A DNA stretch of 64,000 nucleotides from M3007 sp964550795 (GCA_964550795.1 CAZKBH010000012.1:33136-97135), one strand, 5' to 3'. Shown: positions 27,051-37,663, counted from the stretch's first letter. Notes: generated by a model from the sequence alone, not told the origin. A program made the numbers and translations.

Positions 27051-28634
27051 TTATTTATACCCCCCTGCCAGGTCTGCTGCCAATTCCTTCATTTTGGCAA
27101 GGCTGGCTTCTTCCAGTTTGCCTTTGCGGAATTCTTCCAGTACATCGGGCAACTTGCTTTCCATGCGCTCAAGGAACAAGTGTTCAAACTCTTGAACTTT
27201 GTCGAGCGGCACGTCACGGAGGAGGTTGTTGGTACCCAAATAGATGATCGCAACCTGTTTTTCCACTGAAACCGGGCTGTATTGCGCCTGTTTCAGGATT
27301 TCTACGTTGCGTGCACCTTTAGCCAAAACAGCCTGTGTGGTAGCATCCAAATCAGAACCAAATTTCGAGAACGCTTCCAATTCGCGGTATTGCGCCTGGT
27401 CAAGTTTGAGCGTACCCGCAATTTTTTTCATGGACTTGATCTGCGCGTTACCACCTACCCGGCTCACAGAGATACCTACGTTGATGGCCGGGCGAACCCC
27501 TGCGTTGAACAAGTTGGATTCCAGGAATATTTGTCCGTCGGTGATCGAAATCACGTTTGTAGGAATGTATGCAGAAACGTCACCCGCTTGTGTTTCGATG
27601 ATCGGCAATGCAGTCAAAGAACCACCACCTTTCACCAAACCTGCTTTTACGAGGCTAGGCGGCAAGTCATTCATGTCTTTTACCACATCCGCGCTGGCGA
27701 TTACCTTCGCTGCACGCTCGAGCAAGCGGCTGTGCAGGTAGAACACGTCCCCAGGATATGCTTCGCGGCCTGGCGGGCGACGGAGCAGCAGCGAAACCTC
27801 CCGGTAAGCTACCGCCTGTTTGGAAAGGTCATCGTAAATGATGAGGGCAGGACGGCCGGTATCGCGGAAAAATTCGCCAATAGCCGCACCCGCGAAAGGC
27901 GAGTAGAACTGCAATGGAGCCGGGTCAGAAGCAGAGGAAGAAACAATCACCGTGTAGGCCATTGCGCCGTATTCCTCCAGCGTACGAGCTACCGTAGCTA
28001 CCGTCGAAGCCTTTTGGCCACAAGCAACGTAGATACAGAACACGGGTTCGCCGCGGTCGTAAAATTCTTTTTGGTTGATAATGGTGTCAATCGCGATGGC
28101 CGTTTTACCGGTCTGGCGGTCACCGATGATCAATTCACGCTGGCCACGGCCAATCGGAATCATTGCATCAATGGCCTTTACACCGGTTTGCAGCGGCTCA
28201 TTCACCGGCTGACGGAAGATAACACCCGGTGCTTTGCGCTCCAAAGGCATATCATACTTGGCGCCAGTGATAGGACCTTTACCGTCAATGGGTTGGCCCA
28301 GTGCGTTTACCACACGCCCTACGAAGCCTTCGCCGACTTCGATAGATGCGATTTGGCCAGTGCGTTTCACCTTGGAGCCCTCGTGGATACCATCCGGAGA
28401 ACCCATGAGCACGACGCCCACGTTGTCTTCTTCAAGGTTCAAAACGATGGCGCGAACGCCATTTTCGAATTCGACCAGCTCACCGGACTGTGCGCGGTTC
28501 AGGCCGTAAACACGGGCGATACCGTCGCCCACTTGCAGCACTGTTCCAACTTCCTCGAGGTTTGTTTCGGCCTCGAAGCCAGACAATTGCTGTTTCAATA
28601 TCGCGGAGATTTCTTCCGGTCGTACGTCTGCCAT
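27051..28634 (-). CDS. atpA: ATP synthase F1 alpha subunit
   Basis: The 527-residue protein has the nucleotide-binding P-loop GDRQTGKTAIAID, the region ALIIYDDLSKQAVAYREVSLLLRRPPGREAYPGDVFYLHSRLLERAAK (positions rather than function mapped here) and the C-terminal helical bundle. It forms the non-catalytic nucleotide sites of F1. Genes upstream are atpH (delta) and downstream atpG (gamma). Length is normal for bacterial alpha subunits. Confidence 0.98.
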   Translation of the reverse strand: MADVRPEEISAILKQQLSGFEAETNLEEVGTVLQVGDGIARVYGLNRAQSGELVEFENGVRAIVLNLEEDNVGVVLMGSPDGIHEGSKVKRTGQIASIEVGEGFVGRVVNALGQPIDGKGPITGAKYDMPLERKAPGVIFRQPVNEPLQTGVKAIDAMIPIGRGQRELIIGDRQTGKTAIAIDTIINQKEFYDRGEPVFCIYVACGQKASTVATVARTLEEYGAMAYTVIVSSSASDPAPLQFYSPFAGAAIGEFFRDTGRPALIIYDDLSKQAVAYREVSLLLRRPPGREAYPGDVFYLHSRLLERAAKVIASADVVKDMNDLPPSLVKAGLVKGGGSLTALPIIETQAGDVSAYIPTNVISITDGQIFLESNLFNAGVRPAINVGISVSRVGGNAQIKSMKKIAGTLKLDQAQYRELEAFSKFGSDLDATTQAVLAKGARNVEILKQAQYSPVSVEKQVAIIYLGTNNLLRDVPLDKVQEFEHLFLERMESKLPDVLEEFRKGKLEEASLAKMKELAADLAGGYK

Positions 28635-28657
28635 ATTATTGAGTGGTTATTTTTTTT

Positions 28658-28740
28658 AATGATGGATGATGAATGATAAATGATGAATGGGTGATGATCC
28701 GTGCCGGTTATTCATCATTTATCATTCATCATTCATCATT
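28658..28740. repeat. 31-bp near-perfect inverted repeat between atpH and atpA
   Basis: 28658-28688 and 28710-28740 are reverse complements at 30 of 31 positions around a 21-nt loop, and each arm is itself made of short ATGATGAATGAT-type repeats. It can form a strong stem in the operon mRNA before atpA. Confidence 0.85.
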
Positions 28741-28742
28741 AA

Positions 28743-29303
28743 CTAGTACTCTTTGATGTAGAGGTTTTTGGTGAATTCGCTATTCAATTCAGCCAGTTTG
28801 CTGGCAATGGATGCGTCGTAGCGTTTGTTGTCGAACTCCAGTACAAAACCACCAATCAGATCCGGGTCAACACTGACTTCAACTTCCAGATTAGGATGGG
28901 TAATGCCGCTGGAGAGCAAATGTGCTTTCAAATTGGCTACAACGTCTTCACTAAGCTGAGTTGCAGCAATCACTTTTACCGTAGTGATCCGTTGCAAGGT
29001 TTTGTATTGATTTACAAATTCCGATGCAATTTCAGTCAGGTAACCTTCCCGGCCTTTGTTGACCAAAAGGGCAAGGTATGCCATCGTGAGGCTGTCCATT
29101 TGTTTGCCAAAAAGTGCGTTCAGGGCCGCATTTTTACGATCAGCACCAATCACAGGGCTTTTCAGCATGTGGTGCAGGTCGCGATTTTTAGATGCGACGG
29201 CCAAGGCATGCATGTCGGTGCTGACTTGGGGCAATTTGCCCTGTTCAACTGCAAGTTCAATCAGCGACTTGGCGTAACGGGTGGCGATGCGAGTGACGGA
29301 CAT
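28743..29303 (-). CDS. atpH: ATP synthase F1 delta subunit
   Basis: The 186-residue protein begins SVTRIATRYAKSLIELAVEQGKL and contains the C-terminal region VNPDLIGGFVLEFDNKRYDAS-like segment (read as VDPDLIGGFVLEF), both characteristic of the delta/OSCP subunit that links F1 to the peripheral stalk. It lies between atpF and atpA as expected. Confidence 0.96.
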   Translation of the reverse strand: MSVTRIATRYAKSLIELAVEQGKLPQVSTDMHALAVASKNRDLHHMLKSPVIGADRKNAALNALFGKQMDSLTMAYLALLVNKGREGYLTEIASEFVNQYKTLQRITTVKVIAATQLSEDVVANLKAHLLSSGITHPNLEVEVSVDPDLIGGFVLEFDNKRYDASIASKLAELNSEFTKNLYIKEY

Positions 29304-29310
29304 TTTTATA

Positions 29311-29345
29311 CGGTTGACGGTTGACGGTTGACGGTTGACGGTTGA
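29311..29345. repeat. Five copies of a 7-bp unit between atpF and atpH
   Basis: CGGTTGA is repeated five times (29311-29345) just upstream of the atpH start. Period and unit differ from those in the neighbouring atp gaps. Confidence 0.9.
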
Positions 29346-29379
29346 GCCTAAACATGCTCAACATTCTGAACCACCCCAA

Positions 29380-29892
29380 CTAATTCAAATTAATAGATTC
29401 TGCCAACGATTTTGCGTAGGCTTCCTGCTCGGATTTGCCCGAGAGTTCGCGGCGAAGCAGTTTTTCAGCGATTTCAACCGCCATTTGGCCTGCCTGGTTT
29501 TTCAAAGAAACCAAAGCTGCTTGCTTTTGATTCTCAATATCCTGGATGGCACTATCCACTTTGCGGCGATACTCCGCATTGGCGCGTTCTTTGGCTTCTG
29601 CAATGATTTCCTCTTTGGCTTCTTTAGCTTCTTTGAGGATTGCCGAACGTTCTTCGCGGGCTTGAGCAAGCAACTTTTCGTTTTCAGCCTGCAATTGCGA
29701 CATTTCTTCGCGGGCTTTTTTGGCCTCGTCGAGCGCGGTCTGAATGTCAACCTCCCGCTGCTTGAGTGCTGCACCGATTGGTTTGAACGCGAAACGGCTC
29801 ATCAAAAACCAGAAAATCAGGAATATGACCGTTGTCCAAAAAAGTAACCCGGGTTCGGGTTTGAGTACGTTGAAATCTGCCAGAAACAACAT
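29380..29892 (-). CDS. atpF: ATP synthase Fo b subunit
   Basis: The 170-residue protein has one N-terminal membrane helix (GLLFWTTVIFLIFWFLM) followed by a long charged coiled coil (EVDIQTALDEAKKAREEMSQL...). It is the peripheral-stalk subunit that binds delta at the membrane-distal end. Only one b gene is present, as in non-photosynthetic bacteria. Gene order and length are normal. Confidence 0.96.
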   Translation of the reverse strand: MLFLADFNVLKPEPGLLFWTTVIFLIFWFLMSRFAFKPIGAALKQREVDIQTALDEAKKAREEMSQLQAENEKLLAQAREERSAILKEAKEAKEEIIAEAKERANAEYRRKVDSAIQDIENQKQAALVSLKNQAGQMAVEIAEKLLRRELSGKSEQEAYAKSLAESINLN

Positions 29893-30007
29893 CGTAGAGA
29901 TGAATTATGAGTTATGCGAAATCGGGCGAAATTCGCCCAGAGCGCTAATTTTTTCAAAAAACCGGGCCATTGAGTTGCCAACCGCTTCGCGCCGGCCCGG
30001 GGTAAAA

Positions 30008-30214
30008 TTACTTAGGAGCGGCTACGAAGAACGACAATACCATGCAAACCAGGGCTGCACCCTCTACAAGGGCAGCAGTCAAGATCATGTTTGCGCGGAT
30101 ATCGCCTGCTGCTTCTGGCTGACGGGCGATGCCCTCAACCGCTTTGCCACCGATTTGGCCGATTCCGAGACCTGCGCCGATTACTGCGAGGCCTGCACCA
30201 ATTGCTGCGTACAT
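30008..30214 (-). CDS. atpE: ATP synthase Fo c subunit
   Basis: The 68-residue proteolipid has two membrane helices and the loop ARQPEA. The ion-binding Glu lies in LVEGAALV of helix 2. Helix 1 contains a Gln at the position used by Na+-binding rings (GIGQIGG), but the Ser/Thr that follows the Glu in Na+-dependent rings is Gly here, so a proton-specific ring is more likely. The gene sits between atpB and atpF. Confidence 0.96.
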   Translation of the reverse strand: MYAAIGAGLAVIGAGLGIGQIGGKAVEGIARQPEAAGDIRANMILTAALVEGAALVCMVLSFFVAAPK

Positions 30215-30295
30215 ATTGTATTGAATTTAGTGATGAATCAAATTTGAGATTGGTTTTTTGGATGTATTTCAAGCCCATTTAGGGCAAATTTTCTA

Positions 30296-31597
30296 TCAAT
30301 GGTGGTGCGGCTCTTCAATGGCCGTTCCAATGTACGTGGCACTCAACATGGTGAAGATGAACGCCTGCAGGAATGCTACCAACAGCTCGAGCGTCATCAT
30401 GAACAAAGTGAGCGGAATAGATGCTGCGGCACCTGCCATGGAACCTCCGACGCTCAAACCCGCTTTACCGAGAATAAAAATCAGACTCACAAAACTCAGG
30501 ATCACGATGTGCCCTGCGGTAATGTTAGCGAAAAGCCGAAGCAGCAGGGTAAATGGTTTGAGGAACAATCCCAGCACCTCAATCGGGGTCAGGATGAATA
30601 TTTTGAGTACAGCTGGCACACCGGGCATCCAAAGGGTGTGTTCCCAGAAATGTCTGTTGGCGCTGAAAGTTGAAATCAGGAACGTGATGAGCGCCAGTAC
30701 AATCGTGATTGAAATATTACCTGTTACGTTGGCGCCACCTGGAAAGAAAGGAATTTGACCAATCAGGTTCAGACCCAGGATAAAGAAGAATGCCGACATC
30801 AGATATGGCATGTACTTCTCGTATTTTGGTCCGATATTGGGTTTTGCCACCTCGTCGCGAATGAACGTATAGAATGGCTCGATGAAGTTCTGGAGGCCGC
30901 GAGGCGCTTTGCCGTGGTTGCGAGTAGCTGAGTTGGCTACGGTGCGGAAAATGAAGAACAGGATCAACAGCGTGAGCAACATGGTGAACACGTTGCGGGT
31001 AATGCTGAAATCTGAAAAACTCGTTACGCCACCACCCAGAATTCCACCATCGTAAGTGGTTTTGGATTCCAGACGCAGGCATTTTCCGTCAATAATGGCA
31101 TTATAAACGGTTTTTTTCTTGCCTTCAACGTCAATTTCTTCGTGGGAGTAATCATCTACCTTGAATTCGCCCTTTTGGAAGGCCGCATCCAGAATGCGCA
31201 TCACACTGCCATGCACCAGTACGTAGCCATCGCTGGCGTTGGCGCCGTTGCCGTGGTGGTGTGGATGGAAAACAGAGGACAAGCCCACTTTCCAGCCGCT
31301 TTCAGATTTCAGAATAATCGGGAGATTCACATAAATTTCGCCAATGACGTGGATGACGTTGGCGTCGGAGATGTGGTGAACCGCATTGTCACCTGCATTG
31401 AACTCCGTCGGCTCGCTCAGGGAATGGCCACATGGACCGTGCGAATCTGCTGATTCGGCATTTTGTGGATGCTCCGTGATGGGACCGCTTTGGTCGGTGT
31501 GCGGATGGTTGTGACCTTCGTGCCCAGCCTGCGCAAAGGCGAAAACGCACAACCCTGTGAAAATCAGTGCTAAACTATATTTACGGACAACGTTCAT
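30296..31597 (-). CDS. atpB: ATP synthase Fo a subunit with His-rich exported extension
   Basis: The 433-residue product from ATG 31597 has an N-terminal signal peptide (FTGLCVFAFAQ), then a His-rich stretch (GHEGHNHPHTDQS and VFHPHHHG), then about 180 residues of extra periplasmic sequence, and finally the classical five-helix a subunit with the conserved Arg region (FTLLLRLFANITAGHIVI). Such long exported N-terminal extensions are typical of Bacteroidetes a subunits. A TAnnTTTG box at 31633 precedes the gene. The His-rich loop may bind metals, but that is inference. Confidence 0.95.
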   Translation of the reverse strand: MNVVRKYSLALIFTGLCVFAFAQAGHEGHNHPHTDQSGPITEHPQNAESADSHGPCGHSLSEPTEFNAGDNAVHHISDANVIHVIGEIYVNLPIILKSESGWKVGLSSVFHPHHHGNGANASDGYVLVHGSVMRILDAAFQKGEFKVDDYSHEEIDVEGKKKTVYNAIIDGKCLRLESKTTYDGGILGGGVTSFSDFSITRNVFTMLLTLLILFFIFRTVANSATRNHGKAPRGLQNFIEPFYTFIRDEVAKPNIGPKYEKYMPYLMSAFFFILGLNLIGQIPFFPGGANVTGNISITIVLALITFLISTFSANRHFWEHTLWMPGVPAVLKIFILTPIEVLGLFLKPFTLLLRLFANITAGHIVILSFVSLIFILGKAGLSVGGSMAGAAASIPLTLFMMTLELLVAFLQAFIFTMLSATYIGTAIEEPHHH

Positions 31598-31632
31598 ACC
31601 CACTTTTGAAAAATCATGATTCAAATCGGCGG

Positions 31633-31640
31633 CAAAAGTA
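31633..31640 (-). promoter_or_regulatory. -7 box of the atpBEFHAG operon
   Basis: The reverse complement TACTTTTG fits TAnnTTTG and lies 36 bases before the atpB start, making this the probable promoter of the six-gene operon. The spacer up to 31748 shows nothing else. Confidence 0.6.
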
Positions 31641-31748
31641 CAATGCTGTTTTCTGATAAAAAAACCAACTGAAACTATTTTTCCAAAAATAATAGCGCGG
31701 AGGGGGGTAATGGGGGGCTTGATTCGGAATTTAATTTGGGAGCACAGC

Positions 31749-32756
31749 TCAGCGTTTGGAAAAATTGGAGAAATCGCCCAAATCCAGCGCATATTTCGAG
31801 CCTTCATACTGACTGGAGTTCCCAATCATGGAACTATCCAAGACCGCATTTTTAATATGTGCATGGTTTTGCACAATGCTGTTGCTGATTACGGTCCCTT
31901 CCACGGTGGAATCATGCCCCACGCTCACATGCGGACCAATGACGCTGTTGCGAATAATGGCGTTTTCTCCAATAAAGCAAGGCGGCACGATGACACTGTT
32001 TTCGATCACGGCATTTTGCGCCAACAAAGGTTTTTCGCGGTGGAATTCGAGCATGCGGGCATTGGAATGAAGGATGTTTTCCTTGGTGCCACAGTCCAGC
32101 CACTCTTCGATTTCGCCGGTGCGGTATTTGATGCCCTGATTTTTCAACAATTCGAGCGCAGTGGTTAACTGGAACTCGTTTTTTTCCCGAATCTCGTTTG
32201 AAATGATGTGTTGTAGGGCATCCCGGAGTTTTTCTGCTTCCTTAAAGTAATAGATGCCCACGATGGCGAGGTCAGAAACAAAGCTGGACGGCTTCTCGAC
32301 CATCTCCGAGATATAACCTTGCGCATCGAGTTTTACGACCCCAAACGAGGATGGATCGGCTACTTTTTGGGTCCAAATCACACCGTCTTCCTGATCGTTG
32401 AAGCTAAAATCAGCTTTAAAAAGCGTATCCGCAAACGCTACGATACATTTTCCTTCCAAACTCTCTGCCGCACAGGAAATGGCATGGCCAACGCCCAGTG
32501 CCTTGTCTTGCTGGTACAGTCGCCCGCGAGCCCCCAGTTTTTCAGCGATGCCTATGAGGGTTCGTTCCACTTCCGCGCCAAAATCGCCCACGATGAAGGC
32601 AATTTCTTCAATGGAGCCTGGGTATGAACTGGCCAGGTCTTCCACCAGGCGCTGAATGATTGGTTTGCCGGCAACGGGAATCAGGGGCTTCGGAACAGTG
32701 AGCGTGTGCGGCCTCAATCGGGTGCCACGGCCTGCCATTGGGATAATGATTTTCAT
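31749..32756 (-). CDS. Sugar-phosphate nucleotidyltransferase with left-handed beta-helix tail
   Basis: The 335-residue product has the nucleotide-binding start IIPMAGRGTRLRPHT (residues 4-18), a Rossmann-like catalytic part and a C-terminal LbH repeat region (NAVIENSVIVPPCFIGENAIIRNSVI, described by key positions). This is the plan of glucose-1-phosphate thymidylyltransferase-like or mannose-1-phosphate guanylyltransferase-like enzymes, which make nucleotide sugars for surface glycans. The exact nucleotide and sugar cannot be read from sequence. The gene follows dut by 28 bases, same strand. Confidence 0.85.
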   Translation of the reverse strand: MKIIIPMAGRGTRLRPHTLTVPKPLIPVAGKPIIQRLVEDLASSYPGSIEEIAFIVGDFGAEVERTLIGIAEKLGARGRLYQQDKALGVGHAISCAAESLEGKCIVAFADTLFKADFSFNDQEDGVIWTQKVADPSSFGVVKLDAQGYISEMVEKPSSFVSDLAIVGIYYFKEAEKLRDALQHIISNEIREKNEFQLTTALELLKNQGIKYRTGEIEEWLDCGTKENILHSNARMLEFHREKPLLAQNAVIENSVIVPPCFIGENAIIRNSVIGPHVSVGHDSTVEGTVISNSIVQNHAHIKNAVLDSSMIGNSSQYEGSKYALDLGDFSNFSKR

Positions 32757-32784
32757 AGATTATTTTTTCAACAAGCGTCAAAAA

Positions 32785-33216
32785 TTAGCGTCCGGTACTT
32801 CCAAATCCACCCGTACCCCGCTCAGAATCAAGCAGTTGTTCCACCGCCTGCCATTCCACCCGTTCGTGTCGGGCGACGACCATTTGAGCGATTCGCTCCC
32901 CTGGCTCGATGATCTGGGCTTCGTTGGACAAATTGACCACGATGCACTTGATTTCGCCCCGGTAATCCGAATCTATGGTTCCGGGTGAGTTGAGCATCGT
33001 AAGTCCACGTTTGGCTGCAAGTCCGCTACGAGGTCTGATTTGTGCTTCAAAACCCATTGGAAGTTCGATAAACAGGCCAGTAGGAATCATGGCGCGTTCC
33101 AGGGGCGCTAATGTGATGGCTTCGGTGGTATTTGCCCGAAGATCCATGCCTGCGCTGCCGCTGGTTTCGTACTGCGGAAGCGGGTAGGGCGATTGGTTGA
33201 TGATTTTTACGGTCAA
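32785..33216 (-). CDS. dut: dUTP diphosphatase
   Basis: The 143-residue trimeric dUTPase has the five family motifs: SAGMDLRA, PRSGLAAK, GTIDSDYRGE, ERIAQMV and the C-terminal P-loop-like RGTGGFGSTGR. It hydrolyses dUTP to dUMP, limiting uracil in DNA and feeding dTMP synthesis. The start is TTG 33216: no ATG lies near, the length fits the family, and a promoter box at 33238-33245 rules out the longer frame reaching 33321. Confidence 0.92.
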   Translation of the reverse strand: MTVKIINQSPYPLPQYETSGSAGMDLRANTTEAITLAPLERAMIPTGLFIELPMGFEAQIRPRSGLAAKRGLTMLNSPGTIDSDYRGEIKCIVVNLSNEAQIIEPGERIAQMVVARHERVEWQAVEQLLDSERGTGGFGSTGR

Positions 33217-33237
33217 GGCTATTTTTATTTTGAGTGG

Positions 33238-33245
33238 CAAAAGTA
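33238..33245 (-). promoter_or_regulatory. -7 box of dut and the nucleotidyltransferase gene
   Basis: The reverse complement TACTTTTG fits TAnnTTTG. It lies 22 bases before the proposed TTG start and decides that start. Confidence 0.55.
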
Positions 33246-33422
33246 ATAGAACCCAACAAATGCCCGAGTCGGAATGGGAAATACCGGATTTGATCCAATG
33301 ATTGCGTCGCCTTTGAGCCAATTTTCAATTCTTACAGTATAATCTGCCTTTACTCGCCTTACTTTTCGCCCCTTAAACACTACACAATCCATTTCTACCA
33401 CCTTCTTTTGCGCATCCATTGC

Positions 33423-36400
33423 ATGAAACTGATTTTCACCTTCCTTTTAACCGTCTTTTCGCTCTATTTCGCGGCTGCTCAAATTCCGGTGAATGATAAT
33501 TGTTCCGGGCTTATTGATCTTGGAACCATCCCGTTTTGCTCCCAGCCGGCCCAATTTACCAATCTTAATGCAACGACGAGCAATATTGATGCAACGGCCA
33601 ATGTGCCCTCTTGCTGGAATAACCTTGCAGATCGGGATGTTTGGTTTCAGTTTTCGCTGCCCAATGATGGAAGTATCCTGGATGTCAGCATTCAGGTTTT
33701 GGGTGATATTGATGGAAATGGCACACTAAAAATGCCTCAACTGGCCCTTTATCGGGGCGATTGTTCTTTTGGAGGCCTGGCAGAACTGCTCTGCGTGGCC
33801 GCTGAACTGAATGTAAACGAACTACAACTGGACGCTTTTGGCTTGCTTCCGGGCATTCCTTATTTTTTGAGAATCAATGACTATTCTGCTTCCGCCAGTG
33901 CCAATGCAGGGAGTTTTAAACTTTGCATCGAAGCCTATGTGCCAGAAAATATCCTCGGCGAAACACCGGGGTCGTCCAGTTGCACGGGTACCCTTTGGGA
34001 TTCAGGCGGACCGGACGGGGATTACACCAGCAATGAGAACCTGAGTTTTGTGATTTGCCCCACGGAGTTTCATCAGTGCATCAAACTCAATTTTGCCTCC
34101 TACGATACAGAGCTTGAGTACGATTTTATCCGTATTTACGAAGGAGATGGTACAAGCGGGCCATTGGTGGAAGTATTACAAGGTGCTGGCATGAATGAAG
34201 TGGTGCAAGTGTCTTCTAACTGCCTGACCATCCAATTTACCTCAGACGGCAGCGTACAAGAAGCCGGATTTGAAATGACCTGGCAATGTTCGCCCGACGT
34301 CTGCGATGCCGAGGACCCTACCTTGCCTTCCAACGCTACCTGCGATCAGGCCCTGAACATCAATGGCTGCGGCAATAGCCCGCAAATCATTCCACTTTCA
34401 CCCGGGAGCGGCGACCCGAATTTTATACAACAAGGCGTAAATCAAGGTTGCTTTTCGGCCCCCAGCCAGGATTTCAACTTTTCTTTTTTTTACTTTGAAG
34501 CCCAGGCCGACGGCAAGTTTGGTTTCGCCGTTCAATCGGCCAATCCGCTGGAATCAACTGACATAGACTTCAATGTTTGGGGCCCAATCAATAGTGTAGC
34601 AGATATTTGCAATTTCGTCCGCAACAACCAACCGATTCGTTCCTCTTGGGATGAGGGCGATGACCTGACGGGATTGGCAGACGTTCACCCGGTCTTTGGC
34701 ACACCAGTGAATGACAACTTCGATTGTGGAAGCCCTTCCACGCCAGGTACTGACCCGCCCTTTGGTGCTCCTGCGGATGATTTCGTGCGGCGGATTGATG
34801 TATTGACGGGACAAATTTATGTCGTCTTGCTGGACGATTTTGACGGAAATATTCAAGAAAATGGGATCGCCATTGACTTTTCTGGCACAAGTGATGGGGT
34901 TTTGGGACCATTGTCACCGCCCATAACCGTCAGCAATGATACCTTTTCTTGTGACGGCTCCCCGGTCCAACTGTTTGCTACCGGGGGCATTAGTTACGCA
35001 TGGACCCCCTCCGCAGGGCTTTCGTGCAACACTTGCCCAAATCCCTTTGTAAGTCCCAGTGTTCCAACGACTTACATCGTCAAAGTGGTGGATGTGTGCC
35101 AAAGCTTCGTAGATTCTATAACCGTTTCGGTGAAACCCACGGTATTGGTACAAGCGGACACGGCGATTTGTAATGGTCAAAGTGTGGTTTTGGGGAGAAT
35201 GACGCCGCAAACAGATGTCATCTATTCCTGGACACCCAACGACGGTTCGCTCAGCGACCCCAATGTTGCCAATCCCGTGGCAACCCCCTTGCAAAACACC
35301 GTTTATACCCTCACCGCAAGCAGCGGGCCTTGTGTGGAAATCCGGACGGTAACGGTCTCTGTTGTAAATCTAGATTTGGATTTGAGCGTGCAGGACACAT
35401 CCATTTGTCGAGGACAAACGGTGGAAATTTTTGCCACAACCAGTCCAACGGTGTTCGTCAGTTGGAGCCCGCTGACACAGTTGCAACTACAGCCAGGTGG
35501 CGTGAGTGCGAAAGCTACTCCGAATAGCAGTATTGTGTACAATCTAACGGCCTCTTTACCGGGTTGCGTGCGCAAAGAGACGGTGAGTATTCAGGTTGAC
35601 AGTCTTCCAAATGACTTGAGCCTTGCGCCCGCAGACACCGCGGTTTGTGCCGGCCAACAGGTCCTTCTTGTCTCGCCCTCGTATTCAGGCCAAAATTTCC
35701 CGGGTCTGCAATTTGTATGGCAAACAAATGCCGGGCAAATNNNNNNNNNNNNNNNNNNNNNNNNNNNNNNNNNNNNAACGAATATTTTTTGCTTGCACAA
35801 CCTTCAGAAACAACTGTTTATCAACGGATTACCAGCAATGGCGCTTGCTTGGACACGGCTTCTTCCATCATCAACGTGATTCCGGTCCCGGCCCTGACAA
35901 TCAGTCCCGCACAACCTCAACTTTGTACCGATGAAAGCACCCCACTTTTGGTGAGCAATACCGCCGGGCTGAGCGATTTTCAGTGGAGTCCAGCGATTGG
36001 TCTGAGTTGCGTCAATTGCATCAACCCAACCGCAATTCCGAGCACGACGACCACCTACGAATTTACCGCGAATGCATCCAATGGTTGCACTTCATCGGCC
36101 ACTGTTACGGTAGAAGTCAATCAAACTCCGGTCTTTCAGTTTCCAGCAAACAATATTTTGTGTTCAGGCGATAGCCTCCAGCTTAATTTGTTGGTGGACG
36201 CTACTGTAACCTACACCTGGACTTCCAATCCACCTGGCTTTACGTCCTCGGAGGCGCAACCGATGGTGGCACCCACGCAGAATACGACCTATTTGCTCAA
36301 TCTGGAAAACGGTTGTACGCTTCAGGCGCAATTTGTGGTGCAGGTGGTTCCACCCGGAGTTTTGACCGTCAGCAATGATGCCACCGTTTGCGCAGGCGTT

Positions 36401-37576
36401 TCTGCGCCACTCACCGCTTCAGGGAATTATCCCGGCAATTATGTTTGGAGCAACGGTTCCGTGGGGCAGGTTGTCTCGGTTCAGCCTGCACAAACCACGA
36501 ACTATTTTGTGACCTATAATTATCCACTCCCGAGCCTGGCATGTCAAATAATGGATTCTGTGACCATCAGTGTTCAGGGTGGGGTGGGGCAGGTGTTGTT
36601 CCCGGCCGATACCCTGCTTTGTCCGGGCGAAGGGATCCTGCTCAATTCCATTGCGACCCCGGGTGCAACGTATTCTTGGTCCTCTAATCCCATGATTTTC
36701 AGCTCACAAGCGGCCATTCCCGATGTGTTTTTCCCGGAAGAATCTGCTACTTACTTTGTGACGACTAATTTGGATGATTGTGTCGTGACGTATGAAGTGG
36801 AGGTCAAAGTGTTTAACCCAATGATGATGGTGACGGAGGATTTTTCGATTTGTGCCGGGGAACTGTTCACTATCAGCGCAGATGCCTTCCTGACGGGAGA
36901 TTATTTATGGACGCCCGGCGGCACAACCCCGACGTTTATGGATACGGCCACCACCAGCACACAATATGCCCTGCAATTTGAATATGGCGATGGATGTGCT
37001 TTGCAAGACACGGTAAATGTCACGGTCATCCCCAATTTTATGCTGCGTATTGTGAGTGACCCGGATACCAATCGGGTCGATATTGGGGAACCAATTTTGC
37101 TGGATGGGTTTGTGCAAGGACAAAATGTGAGCAGTTACACCTTTAGCTGGCTGGAAAACAACACCACGCCCATCGGAAACACGCAAGTGGTTACTGTAAT
37201 CCCAACGACCACCGAAAATATGATTACATATTCAGTGACGGTTGTTTCTCCTGCGGGATGTGTCCAAACCGAGTCTATTACCTTCGATATTATCCCATCC
37301 AACGTCAAAGTGCCCAATGCTTTCACGCCCAATGGCGACGGGGCAAATGATTCCTTTGGCCTGGCCATTATAGAAGGGGTTGGGAATGTTCAAACCATGG
37401 AGGTGTACAGTCGCTGGGGACAAAAAGTATTTTCAAGCAATGAACCTAATGCACGTTGGGATGGTACGGTTGGCGGTCAGCCAGCGCCTTCAGATGTGTA
37501 TGTGTATGTGATTTATTGGCGCGGCGGAGATGGTGCCTTGATGCTTGAAAAAGGGGAGGTCACTTTGCTGCGCTAA
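33423..37576 (+). CDS. Giant surface protein with CUB domain, Ig-like repeats and gliding-motility C-terminal domain
   Basis: The gene runs from ATG 33423 (signal peptide FTFLLTVFSLYFAAAQ) to TAA 37576 and would encode roughly 1,380 residues; 36 Ns at 35741-35776 interrupt it and the frame changes across them, so the true gap is not 36 bases. After an NDNCSG module comes a CUB domain at about residues 190-290, then a repetitive array of Ig-like units with the signature FYYVTPSxGLSCxxCxNP...TTTYxVxxxxxxC (several copies on both sides of the gap) and a C-terminal gliding-motility sorting domain (PNAFTPNGDGANDSFG ... VTLLR). It is likely a secreted or cell-surface adhesin exported by the type IX system. 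Ligand unknown. Confidence 0.9.
35741..35776. other. Assembly gap (36 N)
   Basis: The run interrupts the giant surface protein. The frame before is 0 and after is +2, so the true length is unknown. The repeated Ig-like units on both sides may have defeated assembly. Confidence 0.98.
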
Positions 37577-37630
37577 ACCAAGTCTCGAAAACATCTTAGG
37601 ACGATTGGGCGTTTGGTGCATTCAAAACTA

Positions 37631-37663
37631 AGACTTTCTAAGTTTTAAAAACTTGTAAAGTCT
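37631..37663 (+). terminator. Hairpin after the giant surface protein
   Basis: AGACTTTCTAAGTTTT pairs with AAAACTTGTAAAGTCT around a tight loop (two mismatches). It lies 55 bases after the stop codon, before the TPR gene promoter. Confidence 0.5.

Noticed and set aside
30008..30214. Sodium-specific ATP synthase
   Set aside because: The helix-1 Gln is present, but the residue after the ion-binding Glu is Gly and not Ser/Thr, so the sodium motif is incomplete.
31749..32756. Functional link of the nucleotidyltransferase gene to the ATP synthase operon
   Set aside because: The atp operon has its own promoter box at 31633, and the nucleotidyltransferase shares one with dut, so adjacency is not evidence of a joint role.
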